The notes under the pieces were generated by a model, which was not told where the DNA came from, ran no database searches, and worked only from the letters and a program-made list of their open reading frames with translations. A stretch of DNA of 64,000 nt, from assembly GCA_944739405.2 (NCBI GenBank), contig OX123200.2, positions 4,852,761 through 4,916,760 of the forward strand. Direction: 5' to 3'. Both the position numbers and the translations under genes were made by a program. Origin of the DNA: Euclidia mi (Eukaryota > Arthropoda > Insecta > Lepidoptera > Erebidae). Shown piece after piece: positions 1 to 7,317 of the stretch. Position 1 is the stretch's first letter, and each line of letters starts with the position of its first letter.

Positions 1-403
1 ATTTTACTATTATTATTTAACTTATAAAATTGCTGTACGGAGCCAATTAACTCCTTTTTATTCTACTTACCTCGGAATTAGGAATCGACTACCGCGGTAT
101 TAGGTTTCAAGCCTGAAAATACCTCGAAATTAGGGAAAATCGACTTTACTATAAAACTATTTTTTTTCATGAATAAATCTTTTGAAAAGTCACATAATAA
201 TAGAAGTTATACAAAATTTAATGTCCTAGCTGAAATAATATTTTTACATAGGCTAAAATATTTACAAATTCTTATTTTTCCTGCTTGCTTCCAAATGTCA
301 CGAAATACCTCGGTATTAGGAGCCTTTACCTTACTACTTAGAAAAGTCGTCACGTAACGTTTTTAGATGAACCATTTAATGTATTACAAATTATCAGAAA
401 GTA
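1..403. other. Unassigned AT-rich DNA with a recurrent 13-bp motif
   Basis: No gene is recognisable; the 62-codon open frame inside has no family features. A motif close to CCTCGGWATTAGG recurs at about 70-82, 94-104, 122-134 and 308-320, twice followed by a short ATCGAC. This suggests the edge of a repeat element that continues to the left of the window. Confidence 0.3.
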
Positions 404-490
404 GCGATAGCCTAGTAGGGACAACAAACGACTACTACCTAGAGGGTCGTGTATTCAAGCTTACTTTGCGTACCACCAAGTTTTCGAAGT
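403..490 (+). repeat. tRNA-like SINE head remnant (GCGATAGCCTAGT type)
   Basis: The segment starts AGCGATAGCCTAGT and runs into an 'agggtcgtgtattcaag' stretch that resembles a decayed B box. Related sequence on the opposite strand ends near 4675, 8635 and 49325, each with the complementary ACTAGGCTA(T/C)CG(C/T)TGCC. It is probably a diverged tRNA-derived SINE head, not a working tRNA. Confidence 0.35.
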
Positions 491-628
491 TACGTGCATT
501 TTAATTGTATATTGACATCATGGGGTGCATAGGGTTCCCACCAAGAACTTAGGGTCCCAAGCCATCCTCACCTGCAAGTGGTGCACCTGCCGATCAACGG
601 ACGAGGCTCTGGCAAACAAAATATCCCG

Positions 629-750
629 GTAAGCGGCAATAGGCTCGCCACCTATTACGTGGGATCAAAACACTGGCGAAAAGTGGGCGTTTAATATGCC
701 TCTGCCTACCCCTTCGGGGAAACAGGCGTGAGTCTATGTATGTATGTAAT
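629..750 (+). repeat. 5'-truncated SINE body and tail
   Basis: The sequence from CCGGTAAGCGGCAATAGGCTCGCC onward matches the body of the complete SINEs at 4058 and 12246. It ends with the shared tail CTACCCCTTCGGGG...GGCGTGAGT followed by TATG repeats. The 500-628 stretch just upstream is not SINE body and is unassigned. The copy abuts the next SINE head at 759. Confidence 0.7.
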
Positions 751-758
751 TGTATATT

Positions 759-866
759 GACTGCCTCATTGGTCTCGCGGCATAAATGTGCGCGTGGGAT
801 TGGGAGGTCTCGGGTTCGATTCCCGGGTCGGGCAAAGTGTTATTGGGTTTTCCGTTAGGAAATTCT
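759..866 (+). repeat. tRNA-derived SINE head, family A, 3'-truncated
   Basis: It starts GACTGCCTCATTGGTCTCGCGG and contains a B-box-like GGTTCGATTCC, so it is derived from a tRNA with internal pol III promoter boxes. The match to the other family A copies stops after 'aggaaattctc'. From there a GC-rich, non-SINE segment follows, so this copy is either chimeric or truncated. Confidence 0.75.
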
Positions 867-1306
867 CCGGGTCAGCCAGGCCATTGACGCCTGATTGCAC
901 CGGTCTACCCCTGGGCCTTACCGCTCGGCCTACATCAGCTGTACCGCCTGAGCCTCCGCTCAGCCTACACCTCGACCACCGAGCTGTCTTCCCAGCATGC
1001 ACTTCGGCCAGCTCACCGGCGACCCTACGAGTATAGGAATAATAAAATATTATTTTCGCTGCGATCTTACCCACAGTGGAAAACGACCTTAAACTTCCAC
1101 AGCAATAAGAATACAGCTAAAACACTTCACAAGTATTCTAGTTACACTAAAGACAGGCATAATATCAGTTTCTTAAATCAACCGTTGTATTCCAAGTTAA
1201 AAGAAAATTATACTTATTGCATTTATAACAATTGCATTTTGCAAGAGCGGTACATCTTAAAATACAACTACTAAAAATGCAGTAGACATAATACATGTAA
1301 ACAGAT
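867..1306. other. GC-rich island followed by AT-rich unassigned DNA
   Basis: Bases 867-1035 are clearly more GC-rich than the surroundings and open on both strands, which is expected from composition and is not evidence for a gene. It may be the rest of a composite SINE or a fragment of another element. Bases 1036-1306 show nothing I can name. Confidence 0.3.
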
Positions 1307-1339
1307 AATTCGCCGTCCCCGGAGAATAAAATGATAACT
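1307..1339 (+). repeat. Left arm of a perfect 33-bp inverted repeat
   Basis: This 33-base arm (AATTCGCCGTCCCCGG..., ending ATGATAACT) is exactly reverse-complemented at 3865-3897. The inner part also recurs inverted at 1768-1787 (20 bp) and in direct orientation around 1897-1913. It looks like the terminus of a DNA-transposon or MITE family. The pair brackets 2.5 kb holding a chimeric SINE and a pogo-like insertion. Confidence 0.75.
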
Positions 1340-1925
1340 GCCATTGTCTTAGTTTTAGTGTTATGTCATTTTTGGGATCTGTGGGTGCTTATACATCTGC
1401 TCATTTTTCCTATTTTTATACAGTTATTTACGAAGTTACAAAATATTACAATAGTATTCAAAGATTTAAATCAAGTTTTAAATTACGAGAATAAAGTGTT
1501 AATAAAGTATTATCAAAATTTATTTATTTATTTACCGTTTTAACAATGAAATAATAGAGACATATATTATAATAGCATCTAAAAAACCATCAAGGTTTAT
1601 ACTAATGCTACTTTGAGTCTGTCTATACTTAAACATACAATTAAGTTAAAAAAAATAAACGATAACAAAATATACCCTCGTCGTTTGATATTCCCACTTG
1701 TTAGTATGACAAACAGTCATAGAATTATGTTCTCATGAAAAAAATATGCGACTAGATAATGATAAATGCAGTTATCATTTTATTCTCGTTCAAAACCATC
1801 CAGTCGCTCTGTATAAGACGTGTTAGTAATATGACTGATATGGATTTGAAAAATGATAAGTGAAGAGTACAATATTTGATTCTGGTTAGGCTGTACGGAG
1901 AATAAAATGATAATCGCCGTTAAAC
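1307..1925. repeat. Cluster of GAGAATAAAATGATAA repeats (MITE-like)
   Basis: Three copies of the motif lie here: forward at 1322-1341, inverted at 1768-1787, and forward again near 1899-1914 (with a CGCCGT that echoes the terminal arm). The first two would define a non-autonomous element of about 480 bp. The interior is AT-rich with no coding potential beyond a short, featureless 70-codon frame at 1331-1543. Confidence 0.45.
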
Positions 1926-1980
1926 AAGATGATGGCTAATTTTGACTAACCTTTTATTTTTGAAATAATATCTCTACATA

Positions 1981-2030
1981 CATACATACATATCGTCATG
2001 CCTTTTATCCCCGAAGGGGTAGGCAGAGGT
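1981..2030 (-). repeat. Tail end of chimeric SINE, split from the rest at 3354
   Basis: It holds the complement of the SINE tail: CATA repeats, then CCGAAGGGGTAGGCAGAGG. The sequence resumes at 3354 with TATTTCTACACCC. The intact copy at 6125-6545 reads straight across this junction, so these 50 bases and 3354-3705 were one SINE before the pogo-like insertion. Confidence 0.85.
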
Positions 2031-3353
2031 GGTAGAACCGGGTAATACCGGTCAGGAGGTAAAACCGGTCAATACAAAATCTCCCAAACTACTGAGTTCC
2101 GACGCACGCACACATACACAGCGAATGGCGTGATGATGACGAGCGGCAACGCTCTGGTCCGCGCTTCATTCCGCAGCCGATATCTTGGATAAACGCCTGT
2201 CGATTGTTTTCGCGCCTAGTTGATGTAAATTTTCGGGGTAAAACAATAAGAGGTGAGTGTTTATAATTTTACGTTTCTTACATTGTTACCTAGGATTGTT
2301 GCACCATAATTACTTAACATTCAGAGTGATAATCGTTTTTTAACTTATTTGGTCAGGTTTCCTATCTAGAATTTTTTTTACGGAAATGTTTCTAGTCGGG
2401 CAATGCCGGTCATGCTGACCGGTATTAACCTCAAGTAAAATTGGTATACATGACTATTATTTATGTTAATATTAATGTATTTTTATTATTTCAAAATGCC
2501 TAAAAGGACAAGCCAACCAATTTCAAAGGCGTCGTGGAGCCAAGAGCAACTACACAGGGGTTTTAGACTAGTGGATGAAGGAAAAACTATACTTAAGAGA
2601 AGCAGCTCGATCATGTGGCAAACTGTCACTGTTAAGGATCTTTTACCACTACCAAATAAGTCGAGAGACAAGAAATAAAACATACTATCTCGCAAACAGC
2701 ACGCAACAATCTTATCAGGAACTCCTAACAAACAAGCTTTGGTCGAGAAAGAAAACAGAAAAATTACAAAGAAGAAGAAAAAGCCAACTCTTAAAATAAA
2801 AACTAAAAGAAAGACTGTTAAAAGAAAAGGAAAATCGATGCAAGTGAGAAAGCTAAAAAGAGAGTGTTTCTTGATAAAAACAAACGTAATGAGAGTACGT
2901 CGGTCTCCGAAGTAGAAATGACAGACCTGCGTGAAGATGAAGACACCGATGCTGACGAGGACTACGAAAAAAAAACGTTATTTGCGATGATTATGGACGT
3001 AATATGGAGCTCTGGTTTAGATGTGTGCTGTGTGGTCTCTGGGCACACGCTGAGTGCTCTGGTTATGACTCTCCTGAGGGTTACATTTGCTACTTATGCT
3101 TAAACAAAGCTTGACCGGCATTAGCAACCTACTGACTGGTTTTACCTGTCAAGGTGTCTAATACCAGTCAAACTAGATTTTTTTTTAAACGCTGACTATG
3201 CCAAAGTTGTTTTAATTATTGATCTCAATTAGTGTGATTTTGTTAGAAGAATACCTATAGTATGATTGTTAAAAGGATTAATAAAGAAATGTTTATTATT
3301 ATCTGATTTGTGATTAGTTCGCCTTAAGTGACCGGTAATCCCCATTCTTACCC
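2031..3353 (+). mobile_element. Pogo/Tigger-like DNA transposon inserted in a SINE
   Basis: The ends form imperfect terminal inverted repeats of about 24 bp: GGTAGAACCGGG...ACCGGTCA on the left matches the complement of TGACCGGTAAT...CTTACC at 3329-3353. Related ACCGGTATT motifs recur inside near 2040-2080, 2398-2425 and 3113-3170 as subterminal repeats. The split SINE defines the insertion point, and TA is present at the right junction, as expected for a pogo-type TA target. The left TA copy is not clean. The transposase inside is decayed and lacks its catalytic region. Confidence 0.7.
2496..3110 (+). pseudogene. Pogo-like transposase remnant (N-terminal psq-type and C-terminal Cys/His parts)
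   Basis: From the ATG at 2496 the reading starts MPKRTSQPISKASWSQEQL. A frameshift then moves to a frame with a 'LREAARSCG' stretch, which together resemble the Psq-type helix-turn-helix of pogo/Tigger transposases. Near 3000-3105, across frames, are the Cys/His residues of the zinc-ribbon-like C-terminus (C..CG.WAH..CSG, then C..C) that many insect pogo-like proteins carry. The DDE catalytic domain that normally lies between them is missing, and several frameshifts are present. It therefore cannot encode an active transposase. Confidence 0.6.
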
Positions 3354-3705
3354 TATTTCTACACCCACTTTTCGCTAGATATACTTTAGTCCCACGTAAT
3401 AAGGGGCGAGCCTATTGCCGTACCGGGCACATTTCCAGACTCCGTGCTGCTACTGAGAATTTCGTGACAGGAAAACCCAATAACACTGCCCGACCCAGGA
3501 ATCGAACCCGGGACCTCCCGATCTCACGCGCACATTTATGCCACGAGACCAACGAGGCAGTCGTATAGGGTTTGATGACGAGTTTTCCGTCTCTACGCAA
3601 AGATGGTATTTGCATCGTGTTATCCCTTAGTCGCCTCTTACGACACCCACGGGAAGATAGGGGGTGGTGACACTTGTATTCTATGCCGTCAACCACACGG
3701 CAAAA
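3354..3705 (-). repeat. Main part of chimeric SINE split by the pogo-like element
   Basis: Read on the minus strand it runs from a 5' module (3562-3705, CCGTGTGGTTGACGGCATAG..., containing GGGTGTCGTAAGAGGCGAC) into a family A tRNA-like head with B box GGTTCGATTCC, then the SINE body. The same three-part order with the same junction is seen at 6125-6545. Confidence 0.85.
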
Positions 3706-3864
3706 TCTCTCTATTTTGATAATAAGGCGTATTTCACTAAAACATTTAGAATAAACAAAAAATAAACTTCTTTTAAAGCTTACAATCATCTGTCTACGTC
3801 CAGTGTTTAAGGAGCAATCGAAGAAAACATGTTTTTTATTTTTCCTGTAAAGTTGCATTTTTGT

Positions 3865-3897
3865 AGTTATCATTTTATTCTCCGGGGACGGCGAATT
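3865..3897 (-). repeat. Right arm of the perfect 33-bp inverted repeat
   Basis: It is the exact reverse complement of 1307-1339. Immediately inside, the two arms diverge (GCCATTG against ACAAAAA when read inward), so the match is confined to 33 bp. The 160 bases between this arm and the next SINE show nothing recognisable. Confidence 0.75.
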
Positions 3898-4057
3898 TAT
3901 TTTGTAGAATAATAGTACTAGATTCCACTCACAGCTTCGCCCGCGGGAATTATTCACCTAAACCACAGTAAGTAGGTACCTATACCTTCTTCAGAAATTA
4001 CACTATCTCTTTGTTTAAGTTTGAGATTATCGCATTTATTTAGAAAGTATAGATTAG

Positions 4058-4310
4058 ACTGCCTCGTTGGTCTCGCGGCATAAATGTGCGCGTGGGATTG
4101 GGAGGTCTCGGGTTCGATACCCGGGTCGGGCAAAGTGTTATTGGGTTTTTCCGTTAGGCAATTCTCAGTAGCAGCTCGGAGTCTGGTAATGTGCCCGGTA
4201 CGGCAATAGGCTCGCCCATTACGTGGGAATAAAATAAATCTGGCGAAAAGTTGGGGTAGCAATATTTCTCTGCCTACCTCTTCGGGGATATAGGCATGAG
4301 ACTATGTATG
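4058..4310 (+). repeat. Complete tRNA-derived SINE, family A
   Basis: It runs from the head ACTGCCTCGTTGGTCTCGCGG through the B box GGTTCGATACC, the body with GTGCCCGGTACGGCAATAGG, and the tail CTACCTCTTCGGGG...TATGTATGTATAG. Near-identical flanks (about 8 bp, GTATAGAT, at 4047-4054 and just after the tail) look like a target-site duplication. Unlike the chimeric copies it has no 5' module. Confidence 0.85.
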
Positions 4311-4499
4311 TATAGATAAGATAGATCTTTGTTTTGTTCTTGGGTGATGAGCAGGTATTTAAATTTTTGATCGCACTAGTTATTAGATAAAGGTTCTTGA
4401 ATTATATTTCAGTAGGTTCTGCCCGCGGTTTTGAAGGTCGGACAGAAACGACAGTCTAGACAAAAAGTAATCCATGTGCTAAGTCGAAGAGTGAAAAGT

Positions 4500-4675
4500 C
4501 AGTGGTGCGCGCCGTGGATTCGAACCCGATACCCATTATAAGATTCTGAATGTGAGTAGGTTCAATGGAGCGACATGGTCATATAAATGGCAAACCTTAA
4601 ATAAAGATAAAAAAAAGAACCCGGTACCCTCTGCATGGCAGTCCGTTGGTATCTAAACTAGGCTATCGCTGCCTT
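4500..4675 (-). repeat. tRNA-like SINE remnant (GCGATAGCCTAGT type)
   Basis: On the minus strand it starts GGCAGCGATAGCCTAGTTTAG and includes 'accctctgcatggcag' (plus-strand reading). GGATTCGAACCC lies near 4515, a B-box complement. It is a decayed member of the family also seen at 403, 8560 and 49240. Confidence 0.4.
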
Positions 4676-5285
4676 TATTACCATTTTGATTATGTTACGA
4701 CATTAAATTCTTAACAGTCGGCATATAATCTGCGAAAGTATTGGCATAAACACATATCATTGTTATTTCTCGAGTTATACAACTAAATCAACTGCTAATG
4801 ACTCCAAAACATATAAAATCGGCCATTACAATACATTTACGTTTGTAATGAATATAAACTTTCATTACAACCAAAATAGGAATGAAAGTCATCAGAAACG
4901 TCACAAGAATTCCGGAGGACCCTGGATGGGAGATGAAATAAATGGTAATTAATTTTGTGCCTCCCTTACTTACATTTTGATATATGAATATCTATTTTTA
5001 GGGTGGGTGTACACTGCACTTTATGATGTCAGGCACGCAATATGATAGCTAAGTATAACATTCCTATAATGTATCCTGTTTCATTTTGGGTCTGTATTAT
5101 TCTAAATTGTAGTTGAGCTGGTTTTAAGAGCATTTTTTTTAAATATGACTATTTTGGTTTTATTATGGTGGAATACTTATTTCGAGTAATTAACATAGTA
5201 TAATCGGTAAGCTTAACTGGAAATATCTGATTTGTTGTTGGAAAGTACAGCAGTATCACGTACACTGGAGTTTGAGACCAGAGTA
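4676..5285. other. Unassigned AT-rich DNA
   Basis: I see no coding region, RNA gene or recognised repeat here. The bases 4311-4499 before it are similarly plain. Confidence 0.3.
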
Positions 5286-5470
5286 GTTAGCGAAGAATAA
5301 TAATAATAATAGTTTATTGACACTACAATACATACAATGAGAATAAGATACTTCTCTTTAAGAGTAAACGCCGTATATATATGGCCGTGAAATGACGATA
5401 CGATGTTAATTAAACATAAATTTCAGACAATTCTAACATAAAACATTTTATGCTAATGTGAAGTATCCCT
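5286..5470 (-). repeat. LINE 3'-end fragment
   Basis: It begins with a (AATA)n-type run and GTTTATTGACACTACAATACA. On the minus strand this is the typical 3' untranslated end of an insect Jockey- or CR1-like LINE, with simple-repeat tail. No coding part remains. Confidence 0.4.
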
Positions 5471-5779
5471 AAGCTGCGTGTAGCGAATTAATCCAAAAGT
5501 TTGTTTAATTAGGCAGGCCTCGTGAAACGCGCGCTGTCAACAGCAAACCTCTCGTTACAGCGCTCGTGTGTGCACTGCCTTACATTTATATATCATTTTA
5601 TTTGTATGTATGTCTGTTATATATGTATACTACGAACGTGTTCACCGTTGCTTGTCTACCTAATTGAATAACATGAAAATACACGTTCTGTTCGACAAGC
5701 TCGGTATTATATTTAGGAGTGGCTAATCCTAGTCTGATATGAAATTTGATATGTAGATTACAGATTCTTTAATTCATTT

Positions 5780-5995
5780 GTGCATGTTTTTTTTAGTAAT
5801 AGGCGGCAAACGAGCAGACGGATCACCTGATGGTAAGCAATTACCGCCGCCCATGGACACAAGCAACACCTCAAGAGTCACAAGTGCGTTGCCGCCCCTT
5901 GGGGTCGGGAAAAGGGATAGTATGAGGAGTGGGATGAGGGAGAAGGAATAGGGGATAGGGCCTCCGGCACTCTCACTCACCAAACGAAACGTAAC
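5780..5995. repeat. Dispersed lepidopteran repeat (GGCAAACGAGCAGACGG)
   Basis: It contains GGCGGCAAACGAGCAGACGG, then TCACCTGATGGTAAGCAATTACCGCCGCCCATGGACAC in the text. This is a string I recognise as a very common dispersed repeat in butterfly and moth genomes, usually as a SINE or LINE tail. The 69-codon minus frame through it is incidental. Confidence 0.6.
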
Positions 5996-6124
5996 AGTTT
6001 AAGTACTGTTACTTTATGTCGATATTCTGTGAGAGGGTAGTAAATACTTCCCTGGTCGAGCCGGCCCATTTATGCTGAAATCAACAAGGCTCTACTACCT
6101 GCCCTTTCGTCAGAATTGCAAGTT

Positions 6125-6545
6125 AATTGACTACTTACATACATACATAGGTACATATCGTCACGCCTTTTATCCCCGAAGGGGTAGGCAGAGGTGTATT
6201 TCTACACCCACTTTTCGCCAGATATACTTTAGTCCCACGTAATAGGGGGCGAGCCTATTGCCGTACCGGGCACATTTCCAGACTTCGTGCTGCTACTGAG
6301 AATTTCGTGACAGAAAAACCCAATAACACTGCCCGACCCAGGCATCGAACCCGGGACCTCCCGATCCCACGCGCACATTTATGGCACGAGACCAACGAGG
6401 CAGTCGTATAGGGTTTGATGTCGAGTTTTCCGTCTCTACGCAAATATGGTATTTGCATCGTGTTATCCCTTAGTCGCCTCTTACGACACCCACGGGAAGA
6501 TAGGGGGTGGTGACACTTGTATTCTATGCCGTCAACCACACGGCA
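6125..6545 (-). repeat. Complete chimeric SINE (5' module + tRNA-like head + LINE-type tail)
   Basis: On the minus strand: a 5' module of about 143 bp (6403-6545), a family A tRNA-like head (B box complement GAACCCGGGACC), body, and tail with CATA repeats. It is the uninterrupted sister of the copy split at 2030/3354 and the two share the module-head junction exactly. The 5' module resembles the start of the separate repeat at 17460. Confidence 0.85.
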
Positions 6546-7113
6546 ATTGATTACTTATCGAGTTTAAATGTGTAGTAGTGATAACGCCTTTAGACATTCT
6601 CAAATCAGCTATCATGCATTTTTGTTTTGAATTCACGTGGCGTCAGGGTATCGCTGTATAATTCACACCTACATAGATACAACTTTTACTTTAGCAACAC
6701 ATGTCATCACGATACGCTAAAACGTTACCAATGTTTTCATAAATTAATAAAACCATAAATATATATATTATATAACCACATTGTTTGTGAATTGCTTAAA
6801 GGAGCAGCAATATACTCATTTTATTAATAAGTCCAACAAGATTATTAAGTTAGTTTTATGTGTAAACATGATTTGAAAAGTTAAATATACCATTTCCTAA
6901 AGGGAATCGCAATACGCGAAATCTTGCTGATGTGAGGACGCCTACGGTCACCGCGATAAGTGGTTTTAGTCCAAAAGGCTAAGAACTGTTCGACAGTTCT
7001 TAGAGAGACTCACTCTCCTGCCTGCAGAGCAGCGGTGGCTGAGCACAATATTTCGATTACCATCGTCGAAAATTAAAATACCAGTAGCTGCAGTACGATT
7101 TAATTACTGATTT
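6546..7113. other. Unassigned DNA downstream of the DUF1091-like gene
   Basis: It is AT-rich with no recognised repeat. It would include the 3' UTR of the minus-strand gene ending at 7114. I see no perfect AATAAA immediately after the stop on that strand. Confidence 0.3.
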
Positions 7114-7317
7114 TTATATTTTTTTCTTCGGGGCCGAACTCTGACTATCTTGTAATTTTTGTTTTAAAGATGCGTAGACTTTTCCCTTATGTGCTACTTC
7201 GTCGTTGATGTAGCCATCAATGGTGGTAAGAGTCCGAACGTACAACGAGGAATATGTGAATGGTAGGAATGGCCAATGAGTGAACCTTAATTCTATGTTT
7301 GTCCAATTGTTCGGGCC
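7114..7317 (-). CDS. Exon 4 of the DUF1091-like gene
   Basis: Acceptor 'tgtatgtttcag', then 67 codons starting GPNNWTN and ending APKKKI before the stop. The middle (HWPFLPFTYSSLYV) is the C-terminal block of the family. The last 25 residues are polar and basic, a longer tail than I would expect. Confidence 0.6.
   Translation of the reverse strand, partial: GPNNWTNIELRFTHWPFLPFTYSSLYVRTLTTIDGYINDEVAHKGKVYASLKQKLQDSQSSAPKKKI

Noticed and set aside
766..1074. Opposed open frames of 82 and 102 codons
   Set aside because: They lie over a SINE head and a GC-rich segment; openness on both strands follows from composition.
4058..4130. Functional tRNA gene
   Set aside because: Box A and box B are present, but the sequence lacks a full cloverleaf, continues into a SINE body and tail, and recurs many times.
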